64,000 nt of DNA from SIRX01 sp965214475 (GTDB taxonomy: Bacteria > Actinomycetota > Rubrobacteria > Rubrobacterales > Rubrobacteraceae), in contig OZ243953.1 in NCBI GenBank assembly GCA_965214475.1, positions 3,238,642-3,302,641 of the forward strand, in the 5' to 3' direction. Each line of letters opens with the position of its first letter. Position 1 is the stretch's first letter. Below the pieces are notes generated by a model. It saw only the letters and a program-made list of their open reading frames with translations. It was not told the origin of the DNA and searched no databases. Shown one piece after another: positions 1 to 7,923 of the stretch. The translations under genes and the position numbers were made by a program.

Positions 1-176
1 AGGGCGAAGCCGGTCTCTCCGAAGGTGAAGACGTGATCGCCTACTGCCGCATCGGGGAGCGGAGCAGCCACACCTGGTTCGTGCTCAACTACCTCCTCGG
101 CTACGACAACGTCCGCAACTACGACGGTTCCTGGACCGAGTGGGGCAACTCCGTTCGGGCGCCCATCGAGCGGTAG
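1..176 (+). CDS. Rhodanese-like sulfurtransferase, C-terminal part
   Basis: Only the last 58 codons are in the window (frame from base 3, stop TAG 174-176). The peptide contains the active-site loop C-R-I-G-E-R-S followed by a Trp-rich C-terminus, typical of the C-terminal catalytic domain of thiosulfate/3-mercaptopyruvate sulfurtransferases, in which the loop Cys carries the persulfide. It ends 16 bases before an iron-sulfur-scaffold-like gene on the same strand, so the two probably form a sulfur-transfer pair. The family call is firm; the exact substrate is unknown. Confidence 0.85.
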   Translation, partial: GEAGLSEGEDVIAYCRIGERSSHTWFVLNYLLGYDNVRNYDGSWTEWGNSVRAPIER

Positions 177-192
177 CAGGAACAGTAATATC

Positions 193-627
193 TTGGACCG
201 CAAACAGCGCATCGAGTTCCTCGTGGACCACGTCAAGAACCCCCGCCACCAGGGGGTTCTTGACGGCGCGGACGTTGTCATGCCCGGTGGCAGCCCGGAG
301 TGCGGTGGATCTGTGGTGATCTATCTAAAAGGCAACGGAAACGGAAAAATAGAAAAAGTCTCTTTTACCGGCGAGGGTGACACCCTGAGCATGGCAGGCT
401 CCAGCATGATCCTAGAGAAGGTGCATCAGGATAACCTCACAATGGAAGAGGTGCTCGCCCTGGACTACGAGCAGTTCGTGGACGATGTGGGGCGCGACCT
501 GGTCGGCAGCCGCACCCGGAACGTGACGCTGGGCCTCAGTACCCTCAAGGCCGCTGTGAGAAAGCGTCAGAGAGGCTTACTGCAGAACGGCTCGTCCGCA
601 AACCTGTCGGCGGCGGAGGTCTCCTAA
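193..627 (+). CDS. SufU/NifU-like iron-sulfur scaffold homologue lacking two ligand cysteines
   Basis: A 144-aa protein with the SufU/IscU layout: an N-terminal N-P-R-H motif, a glycine/cysteine loop (P-E-C-G-G, about residue 37), a G-E-G-x-x-x-S-M-A segment and a C-terminal R-x-x-x-x-T-L helix. In canonical scaffolds the second motif is G-x-G-C and the last is K-C-x-T-L. Here those two cysteines are Asp and Asn, leaving one conserved Cys. It may therefore be a sulfur acceptor or partner protein rather than a cluster scaffold (inference). The start is TTG at 193, with an AGG-containing stretch about 13 bases upstream. It probably forms an operon with the rhodanese before it. Confidence 0.75.
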   Translation: MDRKQRIEFLVDHVKNPRHQGVLDGADVVMPGGSPECGGSVVIYLKGNGNGKIEKVSFTGEGDTLSMAGSSMILEKVHQDNLTMEEVLALDYEQFVDDVGRDLVGSRTRNVTLGLSTLKAAVRKRQRGLLQNGSSANLSAAEVS

Positions 628-788
628 AATAGCTCAAGTCAGACTGCCCCGGAAGAATCCCTAGCCCAACCCCGAGAGCGCGATAACCGAGAAAAAGATG
701 AGTCGTACTACAGGGCTTATCGGTACCTGCGAGTTTTACCAAACACTCCCTACGAGAACCTTCTGCTATTCCGCTAAACTGCAAGGCC

Positions 789-2183
789 ATGAGTGAAAAA
801 GATAAAGGACCGCTCTGGGGCGGCAGGTTCGGATCGACGCCGGCGGAGGCTTTCGAGCGGCTGAACGCTTCGATTCCCTTCGACATCCGACTCGCGCCAT
901 ATGACATACAGGGCTCCATCGCCCACGCCCGGATGCTAGGGCAGAAAAGGATCGTCTCGGAGGAAGAAGCCGCAGAGCTTGTGCGGGGACTCGAAGCGGT
1001 GCTAATGGAAGTCGAATCGGGTGAGTTTTCGTGGACGCTCTCGGATGAGGATGTGCATACGGCTGTGGAGCGGCGGCTGCGGGAAGTAGTCGGCGACGTG
1101 GCGCTGAAGTTGCACACGGGCCGGAGCCGCAACGACCAGGTGGCGCTGGACCTGCACCTCTTTGTCCGGGATGTGGCGGGGGAGATAGGGAGGGGCCTAC
1201 TCAGAGCGATGGGGGCGCTCGTGGAGGTGGCTGAGAAGCATCCAGATCTCATCCTGCCCGGCTATACGCATTTGCAGCGGGCGCAGCCGATCTTACTGTC
1301 CCATCATCTCATGGCCCACTTCGAGGCTTTCCGGCGGGACCTCCGAAGACTGGAGGCGTCCCGTGAGGCGGCCGGTGTCTCGCCACTCGGGGCGGCGGCT
1401 CTCGGCGGGACGCCGCACCCGATAGATCCTGCGGTGGTTGCGGAAGAACTGGTTATGGAATCATTGGTCAACTCGCTCGACGCAGTTTCGGAGCGGGACT
1501 TTGCGCTGGACTTGCTTTACGCCTGCGCCGTACTCGGGGTCCATCTTTCGCGGATCGGGGAGGAGTGGGTGCTGTGGACGAGTGCGGAGTTCGGGTTTGC
1601 AACGCTCGACGACGCATACTCCTCGGGATCCTCGATCATGCCGCAGAAAAAGAACCCGGACGCGTATGAGCTGATGCGCGGCAAGTCGGGGCGTCTGATC
1701 GGGGACCTCAACGCGTTGCTCATAACGCTCAAAGGTTTGCCGCCCGGCTACTCTAAAGACCTTCAGGAAGACAAGGAGCCTATCTTCGACGCGGTAGACG
1801 CTGTACTCGCAATGCTCGCCGTGCTGCCGGAGATGCTCCGAACAGCACGCTTTCATGGGGAGAGAATGGAATCTAGCGCTGGAGGCTTTGCGCTGGCGAC
1901 GGAGCTTGCGGACTTCCTGGCGGCGCGGGGCGTGCCGTTCCGGGAAGCGCATCGGGCGGTGGGCACGCTCGTGAAACGGTGCGAGGAGCTGGGAGTTGAT
2001 CTGGAGGAAGTTCCGCGGGAAGAGCTCTCGGCGGCGCATCCGGCGCTCGCGGAGTTGCCGGATGGTTTGCTCACGCCGCGAGGCAGCGTAGAGAACAAGA
2101 AGTCTGCCGGTTCCACGTCACCGAGCTCGGTGGAGAATCAGATTCGGCGGGCGAAGGAGTTTCTTACGAACGTGTCCCGTTAG
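789..2183 (+). CDS. argH: Argininosuccinate lyase
   Basis: This 464-aa cytoplasmic enzyme cleaves argininosuccinate to arginine and fumarate, the last step of arginine synthesis. It has the fumarase/aspartase superfamily signature G-S-S-I-M-P-Q-K-K-N-P near residue 280, T-G-R-S-R-N-D-Q near 110 and the H-L-Q-R-A-Q segment near 158. Length is normal for ArgH (about 460). The ATG at 789 gives the usual N-terminus leading into L-W-G-G-R-F. No argG or other arg gene is adjacent. About 160 bases of non-coding sequence precede it. Confidence 0.97.
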   Translation: MSEKDKGPLWGGRFGSTPAEAFERLNASIPFDIRLAPYDIQGSIAHARMLGQKRIVSEEEAAELVRGLEAVLMEVESGEFSWTLSDEDVHTAVERRLREVVGDVALKLHTGRSRNDQVALDLHLFVRDVAGEIGRGLLRAMGALVEVAEKHPDLILPGYTHLQRAQPILLSHHLMAHFEAFRRDLRRLEASREAAGVSPLGAAALGGTPHPIDPAVVAEELVMESLVNSLDAVSERDFALDLLYACAVLGVHLSRIGEEWVLWTSAEFGFATLDDAYSSGSSIMPQKKNPDAYELMRGKSGRLIGDLNALLITLKGLPPGYSKDLQEDKEPIFDAVDAVLAMLAVLPEMLRTARFHGERMESSAGGFALATELADFLAARGVPFREAHRAVGTLVKRCEELGVDLEEVPREELSAAHPALAELPDGLLTPRGSVENKKSAGSTSPSSVENQIRRAKEFLTNVSR

Positions 2184-2236
2184 CGAACTATGGGTACAGG
2201 TCTCCACGGAGGCAAATTCGAGAGAGGAAGTGCTGA

Positions 2237-3049
2237 GTGAAGATAGTCCAGATGTCGGACGTCCACGTCGAAGAGGGGGGAGACTTCCGGCCGGATCTAC
2301 TGGATAACATTATCGAAGAGACAAACCGACTGGAGCCGGACCTCGTGGCGGTCGTCGGGGATCTGACCGGCGAGGGTTACCGAAAGGAGTTCGAGCAGGC
2401 CCGTGAATACATGGATCGTCTGGAGTGCCCGAACATCCGGTACATAATGGGCAACCACGACGCCCGAAACGTCGGCTACCGGTACTTCGAAGAGCTTTTC
2501 GGCGCCCGTAGCAGCTCGACGACGGTAAAGACGTCCGACGGCGAAGCGAAGGTGGTCGCCCTAGACTCTACAAAGCCGGACTTGGATGAGGGTGAGGTCG
2601 GACGCGAGTATTACGCCTGGGTAGACTCGGAGCTTCGGGACTGGGACCGGGGACCTAAGATACTCCTCATTCACCACCATCTTCTTGCAGTTCCCGGCAC
2701 CGGACGAGACTCCAACATACTCCGGGATGCAGGCGACATGATGGCCCTGCTGCGCGAGGTCGAGGTGGACCTCGTACTTTCGGGGCACCGGCACGTACCT
2801 TACATATGGAGCATCTCGGGCGTCAGGATTATCCATTCCGGCACCGCTTCGACCGAGCGGATTCGTGGGACCATAGGTCCTTCGTACAACCTCATAGAGA
2901 TTGGTGCCGAAGACGTGCAAGTTACGCTTAAAGATTCGACCGGCAAAGAAGATCTGCCGCTCGCCAGCTTCTCTCGCAAACCGGAGCGGAGCACCCAGTT
3001 ACACCTGGACTACGATCGCTACGTTAGCTACGGTCAACTACCTCTGTAG
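2237..3049 (+). CDS. Calcineurin-like metallophosphoesterase (CpdA type), copy 1
   Basis: This 270-aa two-metal phosphoesterase shows the motif series D-x-H (S-D-V-H, residues 8-11), G-D-L (near 43), G-N-H-D (near 76), H-H-H and G-H-R-H (near 182), as in cyclic-nucleotide phosphodiesterases of the CpdA/Icc type. The substrate is not fixed by sequence. The start is GTG at 2237 with GAGAGGAAG just upstream. A near-duplicate follows immediately, with the same motifs and long identical stretches, so this is a tandem duplication. Confidence 0.88.
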   Translation: MKIVQMSDVHVEEGGDFRPDLLDNIIEETNRLEPDLVAVVGDLTGEGYRKEFEQAREYMDRLECPNIRYIMGNHDARNVGYRYFEELFGARSSSTTVKTSDGEAKVVALDSTKPDLDEGEVGREYYAWVDSELRDWDRGPKILLIHHHLLAVPGTGRDSNILRDAGDMMALLREVEVDLVLSGHRHVPYIWSISGVRIIHSGTASTERIRGTIGPSYNLIEIGAEDVQVTLKDSTGKEDLPLASFSRKPERSTQLHLDYDRYVSYGQLPL

Positions 3050-3136
3050 AGCAGCCTGATTTTCTGGCTGCGCCACCTGGGAGATCGGAAGCGGGCATAA
3101 TGTAGTCACGTTGAAGTCTTGGAGAGGAGCACGGTC

Positions 3137-3979
3137 GTGCGAATAGTGCAGATGTCGGATATTCACGTGGGCTCGGGGCTCTTTGACGCGGACCTCCTTA
3201 CGGCGGCTATCGAGGAGACGAACGAAATGCAGCCCGATCTCGTCGCCATTGCCGGCGACCTTACTATGGAGGGGTTGCGCTGGGAGTTCGAAGAGGCGAA
3301 GGCATACCTCGACCGCCTGGAATGTCCAAACGTTGCCGTTGTGATGGGCAACCACGATGCACACAGCGTCGGATACTGGCATTTCGAAGAATTTTTCGGC
3401 GCCCGGGAGCGGGCTTTGACGGTTCCCGGGCCTGAAGGCGAGGCGAAGGTGGTCGCCCTGGACTCCACCAAGCCAGACTTGCACGAGGGAGAGGTTGGAC
3501 GGGAACACTATGCCTGGCTCGCGTCGGAGTTTCGGGACTGGGACCAGGGGCCGAAGATCCTTATAGTCCACCACCATATCCTGGCCGTTCCCGGAACGGG
3601 CCGCGACGTGAACAACCTCCGCGACGCTGGAGACGTAATGGCTATCCTGCGCGAGCTAGAAGTGGACATAGTGCTCTCCGGCCACCGGCACGTGCCGTAT
3701 GTATGGAGCATCTCGGGCGTCAGGATCGTCCACTCCGGCACCGCATCGACCTACCGGGTGCGGGGCGTCATGCCACCCTCCTATAACGTCATCGACATAG
3801 ACCAAGAGAGTGTGAGGATAACCCTCAAACAGCCGGGCAAAGGCAAGGATGGCGAAGAACCTCTCGCCAGTTTCGCCCGTGAGGCGTCAAAGAGCAGCGA
3901 ATTTTACCCGGCATTCGACCGCTACGTCCGCTACGACGAGCTGCCGTTCCTTTCTGGACGGCCGGAGGATTTCTCTTAA
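3137..3979 (+). CDS. Calcineurin-like metallophosphoesterase (CpdA type), copy 2
   Basis: This 280-aa paralogue of the preceding gene has all metal-binding motifs (S-D-I-H, G-D-L, G-N-H-D, H-H-H, G-H-R-H). I place the start at GTG 3137 because GGAGAGGAG ends 8 bases before it and the protein then begins V-R-I-V-Q-M-S-D, aligned with copy 1; an in-frame TTG at 3119 would lie upstream of that ribosome site. The middle (residues about 100-190) is most conserved between copies and the C-termini differ. Its last 4 bases overlap a convergent gene. Confidence 0.88.
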   Translation: MRIVQMSDIHVGSGLFDADLLTAAIEETNEMQPDLVAIAGDLTMEGLRWEFEEAKAYLDRLECPNVAVVMGNHDAHSVGYWHFEEFFGARERALTVPGPEGEAKVVALDSTKPDLHEGEVGREHYAWLASEFRDWDQGPKILIVHHHILAVPGTGRDVNNLRDAGDVMAILRELEVDIVLSGHRHVPYVWSISGVRIVHSGTASTYRVRGVMPPSYNVIDIDQESVRITLKQPGKGKDGEEPLASFAREASKSSEFYPAFDRYVRYDELPFLSGRPEDFS

Positions 3980-4335
3980 CTCCCGATAAACTCTTCACCT
4001 TCGGGCTGTCCGGTATGCTCGAAAGCCCGCCGGAGTAGCTCTCGGCCTTCTTCGAGTTCCTCGTCGGAGCGGGCCTTTGACTCAACGGTCTTTACACTCT
4101 CTTCCAGGTCTTCTTCGATAAACGTGATCTCCGGCAGGCCTATTATGATCTCCCGGATCTGGCGGTAGATAAAGTCCGGCTCCCCGGCGTAAGCCCAACA
4201 CTGGCGAGCCCGGACCCAGGCCCAGCCTTTCATACGGACCGTGTTCTCGATGTCCTCGTCTTCAAGGCCATACATCTCGATCCGGAGCCGGTGTTCGGTT
4301 ATTACCTCGGGCCGTATGCGGACGCGTGCGATCAT
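3976..4335 (-). CDS. Conserved-looking hypothetical protein
   Basis: A 119-aa acidic protein starting at ATG 4335 (minus strand). The N-terminal half is a mixed alpha/beta stretch containing W-A-W-V-R-A-R-Q-C-W; the C-terminal half is a Glu-rich helix. No signal peptide, membrane segment or known motif is seen and I do not recognise the family. It converges on the phosphoesterase with a 4-base overlap. Codon use matches the neighbours, which supports it being a real gene. Confidence 0.6.
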   Translation of the reverse strand: MIARVRIRPEVITEHRLRIEMYGLEDEDIENTVRMKGWAWVRARQCWAYAGEPDFIYRQIREIIIGLPEITFIEEDLEESVKTVESKARSDEELEEGRELLRRAFEHTGQPEGEEFIGS

Positions 4336-4401
4336 GGAACCAGTCTACAGCAGGCGCTTAGACTTTATCTTCACCCCGCAGAAGTAAAAATCGCACACAA
4401 G

Positions 4402-4445
4402 AAGATCACCCCGCGCAGGGTTTGAGCCTTACGCGGGGTGATCTT
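4402..4445 (-). terminator. Intrinsic terminator of the osmoprotectant operon
   Basis: Perfect 14-bp inverted repeat (4402-4415 with 4432-4445) around a 16-base loop. On the minus strand the stem is followed by a T-rich stretch, 26 bases after the stop of the substrate-binding protein gene. This is the expected place for the end of the minus-strand operon. Confidence 0.85.
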
Positions 4446-4470
4446 TACCCACTACCTTAGCGAATTATGT

Positions 4471-5406
4471 TTATTCCAGCAGCCCAGCTTCTTTGAGATG
4501 CTCCTCAGCCACGGCAGCAGGGTCCTCGTTATCGAGGTCTACCCGGCCGTTCAGTGTCTGCATGGTTTTTAGGTCCAAAGACTCTGTGACGGGGTTTATG
4601 ACACCCGCAACGTCTTCGTTATTGTTCAGAAATTTTTGCTCGATGACCGGGGCCGGATGATAGAAGGGCCAAATGTTCTTGCTGTCCTCCACAACTACCA
4701 GGTCGTCGGAGCGGAGTTGTCCGTCGGTAGTAAAACCGATCGCCACGTCCGCATCACCCTGCCGGAGTGCTTGATAGCGCAAGCCAAGATCGTTGACGAC
4801 CTTGACCTCTTTGAAGTCAGTGTTCGGATACGACTCTTCTATGTTCGAGAAACCGTCCGATCGCTGCTGAAACTCTGAGAAGGAAGCGAGGATGAGGTTC
4901 GGCGACGCCTCGGCGAGGTCTTCGAGTGTCTTCAGGCCATACTCGTCGGCGACGTCCTTACGCACGGCTATACCGTAGGTGTTGTTAAAGCTGGCCTGTT
5001 TCAGCATGGTGGCCGCCGGGTCGCGCTTCTCATAGAGTTCCTCGGTCTTGTCGTAGGTACCCTTGGGGGTGTCGAACTGCTCGCCCTCGTAGCCGAGCGC
5101 TGTTACTAGAGCCGTACCAGTGTACTCTGGGTACATGTCTATCTCGCCAGACTGGAGGGCTTTATCCAGCACGGTCACGTTGCCGAGGTCGAGCCTTTTA
5201 TTTACGTTGTAGCCGTCGGCTTCCAGGGCCTGGGAGTAGAGTTCGCCGAGGATTACCTGCTCGGTAAAGTTCTTGGAGCCGACCGTGATCTCTCCTTTAC
5301 TCTCCTGGCTGCCGGAGCCGCCTCCGCTGCCACAGGCCACCAGCGCCGTCATCGTGAAGGCCAGCAGCGCAGCCGTTACCGCCCGTATCATTACTTTGTG
5401 CTTCAA
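4471..5406 (-). CDS. Glycine betaine/choline-type ABC substrate-binding lipoprotein
   Basis: A 311-aa lipoprotein: signal peptide with lipobox L-V-A-C (Cys25), a Gly/Ser linker, then the OpuAC/OpuCC fold beginning I-T-V-G-S-K-N-F-T-E-Q. The G-S-K-x-F-T-E-Q motif is characteristic of OpuBC/OpuCC/OsmF proteins that bind quaternary ammonium compounds. It is the last gene of a four-gene minus-strand operon (ATPase, permease, permease, binding protein). Whether the substrate is betaine, carnitine, choline or a related osmolyte cannot be read from the sequence. Confidence 0.92.
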   Translation of the reverse strand: MKHKVMIRAVTAALLAFTMTALVACGSGGGSGSQESKGEITVGSKNFTEQVILGELYSQALEADGYNVNKRLDLGNVTVLDKALQSGEIDMYPEYTGTALVTALGYEGEQFDTPKGTYDKTEELYEKRDPAATMLKQASFNNTYGIAVRKDVADEYGLKTLEDLAEASPNLILASFSEFQQRSDGFSNIEESYPNTDFKEVKVVNDLGLRYQALRQGDADVAIGFTTDGQLRSDDLVVVEDSKNIWPFYHPAPVIEQKFLNNNEDVAGVINPVTESLDLKTMQTLNGRVDLDNEDPAAVAEEHLKEAGLLE

Positions 5407-5410
5407 GATT

Positions 5411-6076
5411 TTACTTTCCTTTCTTTTTCGCTATCCGGAGCCCCTTCGGGGTAGATATTTTTTCGAGCCCTCCAAAGAGAAACTCCGTCATTACCGCCAG
5501 TATCGCCACCGGTATCGCCCCGGCGAACATTGCCGGGTAATTGAAGCCCGAGAATCCGAAGACGATAAAATCTCCGAGGCCGCCTCCGCCGACGAATGTT
5601 GCGAGCGTCGCACCCGCCACCACCTGAACAGCCGAGGTTCGGATGCCGGCAAAGATGACGGGAGCCGCCAGTGGAATCCGCACGCCGGCCAGTATTTGCC
5701 ATCTCGAGAGGCCCATGCCGCGGGCGGAGTCTATGACTCGCTCGTCCACCTGATTGAGACCCGTCACGGTGTTTATCAGGATGGGCGGTATAGAAAGTAG
5801 GATAAGCGCGGCTTCGGCGGTCCAGTACCCGATGCCCAGAAATATAAGGAAGAAGGCCAGCAAGGCGATGTCCGGGATACCGCGTCCGAGATTGGTGAAG
5901 TTGACGGTGGCGAGGGCGAGTCGTGGCGAGCCGCCGACCGCCACCGCTAGCGGTATGGAGATCAGGATTCCCACCAGGAGCGCCAGTACTGAAAGTTCGA
6001 TGTGACGGTAGACGGCATCGGCCCACTCGGGGGTCTGGATTTGGTCTATGAAGTCTGCGGTAAATCCCCCGAACAT
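5411..6076 (-). CDS. Osmoprotectant ABC transporter permease (second)
   Basis: A 221-aa integral membrane protein with about six hydrophobic segments and the permease coupling loop G-M-G-L-S-R-W-Q-I-L-x-G-V-R-I-P-L, typical of OpuCB/OpuCD-type subunits. It lies 4 bases before the binding-protein gene and 1 base after the other permease, so translation is coupled. The two permeases are diverged paralogues and probably form a heterodimer. Confidence 0.92.
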   Translation of the reverse strand: MFGGFTADFIDQIQTPEWADAVYRHIELSVLALLVGILISIPLAVAVGGSPRLALATVNFTNLGRGIPDIALLAFFLIFLGIGYWTAEAALILLSIPPILINTVTGLNQVDERVIDSARGMGLSRWQILAGVRIPLAAPVIFAGIRTSAVQVVAGATLATFVGGGGLGDFIVFGFSGFNYPAMFAGAIPVAILAVMTEFLFGGLEKISTPKGLRIAKKKGK

Positions 6077-6077
6077 C

Positions 6078-6773
6078 TCAGGCCGCCTTTCCCGCGCGCC
6101 GGGCCCAGGGGCGCAGCAAACCTTCTACCCGGTAGAGTCCGACATCGGCGGAGATCGCTATGGCCGCCACCAGTACCGCCGCGGCGATTACGGGGGTTGC
6201 GAATTGACTGCCTATCCCATCGAAGATCGGTTTCCCAAGTCCTCCGGCTCCTACGAAGGCCGCGATGCTGGCTATGCCAATGACCGTGACGGTGGCGATG
6301 CGAATACCGGCTACTATGACCGGCAGGGCTAGTGGGATCTCCACCCCAATGAGGATCTGCCGCTCGGTGAGGCCCATGCCGCGGGCGGCGTCTTTGGTGT
6401 CCTCCGGGACCGAGTCGAGGCCGGTTACGGTGTTTCGGATCAGGATCAGCAGCGAATACGCCGTTAGCGCCACGAGGACCGGCGGCCGGCCTATACCCAT
6501 TATCGGGATGAGCATCACGAAGAACGCCAGGCTCGGGATCGTGTACAGGATGCCGGTGAAGGCTGTTATAGGACCGTAGAGCCAGCGTTTCCTGTGGGCG
6601 AGGATGCCGATTGGTATTGAGATCAGCAACGCCACTGTCACGGGCACGAGTGAGAGAATCAAATGCTGCCAGAGAAACGTCAGCATACCGTCCGGGCCAG
6701 TGATGTGGCTGAGGAGCCAACCGAAATCTATAAACGGTTGGCTCTCCTGTTCGATGGAAAAGTCGTTATCCAT
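6078..6773 (-). CDS. Osmoprotectant ABC transporter permease (first)
   Basis: A 231-aa permease with about six membrane segments and the coupling loop G-M-G-L-T-E-R-Q-I-L-I-G-V-E-I-P-L. Its ATG overlaps the 3' end of the ATPase gene by 8 bases. The N-terminal 40 residues lead into an amphipathic stretch and the first membrane helix near residue 37. It works with the second permease and the ATPase as the membrane channel of an OpuC-type importer. Confidence 0.92.
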   Translation of the reverse strand: MDNDFSIEQESQPFIDFGWLLSHITGPDGMLTFLWQHLILSLVPVTVALLISIPIGILAHRKRWLYGPITAFTGILYTIPSLAFFVMLIPIMGIGRPPVLVALTAYSLLILIRNTVTGLDSVPEDTKDAARGMGLTERQILIGVEIPLALPVIVAGIRIATVTVIGIASIAAFVGAGGLGKPIFDGIGSQFATPVIAAAVLVAAIAISADVGLYRVEGLLRPWARRAGKAA

Positions 6774-7740
6774 CCTCGACGCTCCGGCTCAACTCCCGGA
6801 TGTTGTCTAGCGTTATCGTGCCCCGGTTGCCGTTTCCGTTGGAGCCATCTTCAGAATACACCAAACCTCGTTCGGCGTCGGAGCCTATTAGCTCGGAAAG
6901 CGCATCTTTCAAGGAGAGATTTTCGTTGATGCGTGGTAGGTTTTCGCCGTTTTGGTCGTAGGGCTCCAGATCTACGTCCCCGACCCGGGTGAGAGAGAGA
7001 TTCTTGAGAACCCGGTCGGTCCCGACGAACGAGGACACGAACTCAGAATCCGGCTCTGAGAGGATTTTATGCGGCGTGTCGTATTGGGCGAGGACGCCAC
7101 CTTGCTTCAAGATGGCGATACGGTCGCCCATCTTTATCGCCTCGTCTATGTCATGGGTGACGAAAACGATGGTTTTTTTGATGCCCTCCTGAATGCTCAA
7201 GAACTCTTCTTGCAGGCGGGTACGGGTGATTGGGTCCACCGCCCCGAAAGGCTCGTCCATGAGCATTATGGGCGGGTCCGCCGCCATCGCCCGCGCCACC
7301 CCGACGCGCTGCTGCTGGCCGCCGGAAAGTTCCGTTGGATAGCGGTCCCGGTAATCGTCCGGGGGAAGGCCGACGAGTTCCAGCAGTTCATTGGTACGCT
7401 CCCACATCCGGTCTTTGTCCCATTCCAAGAGCTTTGGGACGGTGGCTACGTTGTCGGCGATGGTGCGGTGAGGAAAGAGGCCGATGCCTTGAATGGCGTA
7501 GCCGATCTTGCGTCGCAGTTCGGTGGCGCTCTTTTCGGTTACCGATTCTCCGTCTATCAGGATGTCGCCGGAGGAGATCTCTACCAGCCGATTGACCATC
7601 CGCATAGTGGTGGTTTTGCCACAGCCCGAAGGCCCCACCAACACACAGATCTCCCCTTCAGGAATTTCGAAGGAGAGATCCTTGACTACCGGCTCTTCCG
7701 TGCCAGGGTAGGTCTTGTAGACCCCTTTAAACTCGATCAT
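6766..7740 (-). CDS. Osmoprotectant ABC transporter ATP-binding protein
   Basis: A 324-aa ABC ATPase of the OpuCA/ProV group: Walker A G-P-S-G-C-G-K-T, signature L-S-G-G-Q-Q-Q-R-V, Walker B I-M-L-M-D-E-P-F and switch His in V-T-H-D. A C-terminal extension (last ~85 aa) sits where OpuCA proteins have a regulatory CBS module, but it is too short for two full CBS domains. I choose ATG 7740 because GGGAG lies 5 bases before it and the protein then starts M-I-E-F-K-G-V; an in-frame ATG at 7752 is the alternative. First gene of the operon. Confidence 0.92.
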   Translation of the reverse strand: MIEFKGVYKTYPGTEEPVVKDLSFEIPEGEICVLVGPSGCGKTTTMRMVNRLVEISSGDILIDGESVTEKSATELRRKIGYAIQGIGLFPHRTIADNVATVPKLLEWDKDRMWERTNELLELVGLPPDDYRDRYPTELSGGQQQRVGVARAMAADPPIMLMDEPFGAVDPITRTRLQEEFLSIQEGIKKTIVFVTHDIDEAIKMGDRIAILKQGGVLAQYDTPHKILSEPDSEFVSSFVGTDRVLKNLSLTRVGDVDLEPYDQNGENLPRINENLSLKDALSELIGSDAERGLVYSEDGSNGNGNRGTITLDNIRELSRSVEDG

Positions 7741-7852
7741 TGCATCTCCCATATTTCCAGGGATAGAAACCGTTGCTGCAGACTTTTCTGAAACTTCCAG
7801 ACATCACGATGACCTTTCCTGACTCCTTATCGGGTGGGTACATTGATGAATA

Positions 7853-7879
7853 AGTATAGTCCATTCTCCGCGCCGTCAA
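7853..7879 (-). promoter_or_regulatory. Probable promoter of the osmoprotectant operon
   Basis: On the minus strand TTGACG (7874-7879) and TATACT (7853-7858) are separated by 15 bases, slightly short for a housekeeping promoter but with near-consensus boxes. It lies about 110 bases upstream of the ATPase start, leaving an untranslated leader. Motif inspection only. Confidence 0.45.
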
Positions 7880-7923
7880 AACCGTTTCCGCGAACCCTCG
7901 CATAATTCTGATATACACCAGGG

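Noticed and set aside
5403..6720. Long alternative frames overlapping the two osmoprotectant permeases
   Set aside because: They are Arg/Pro-rich shadows of recognised membrane proteins in another frame.
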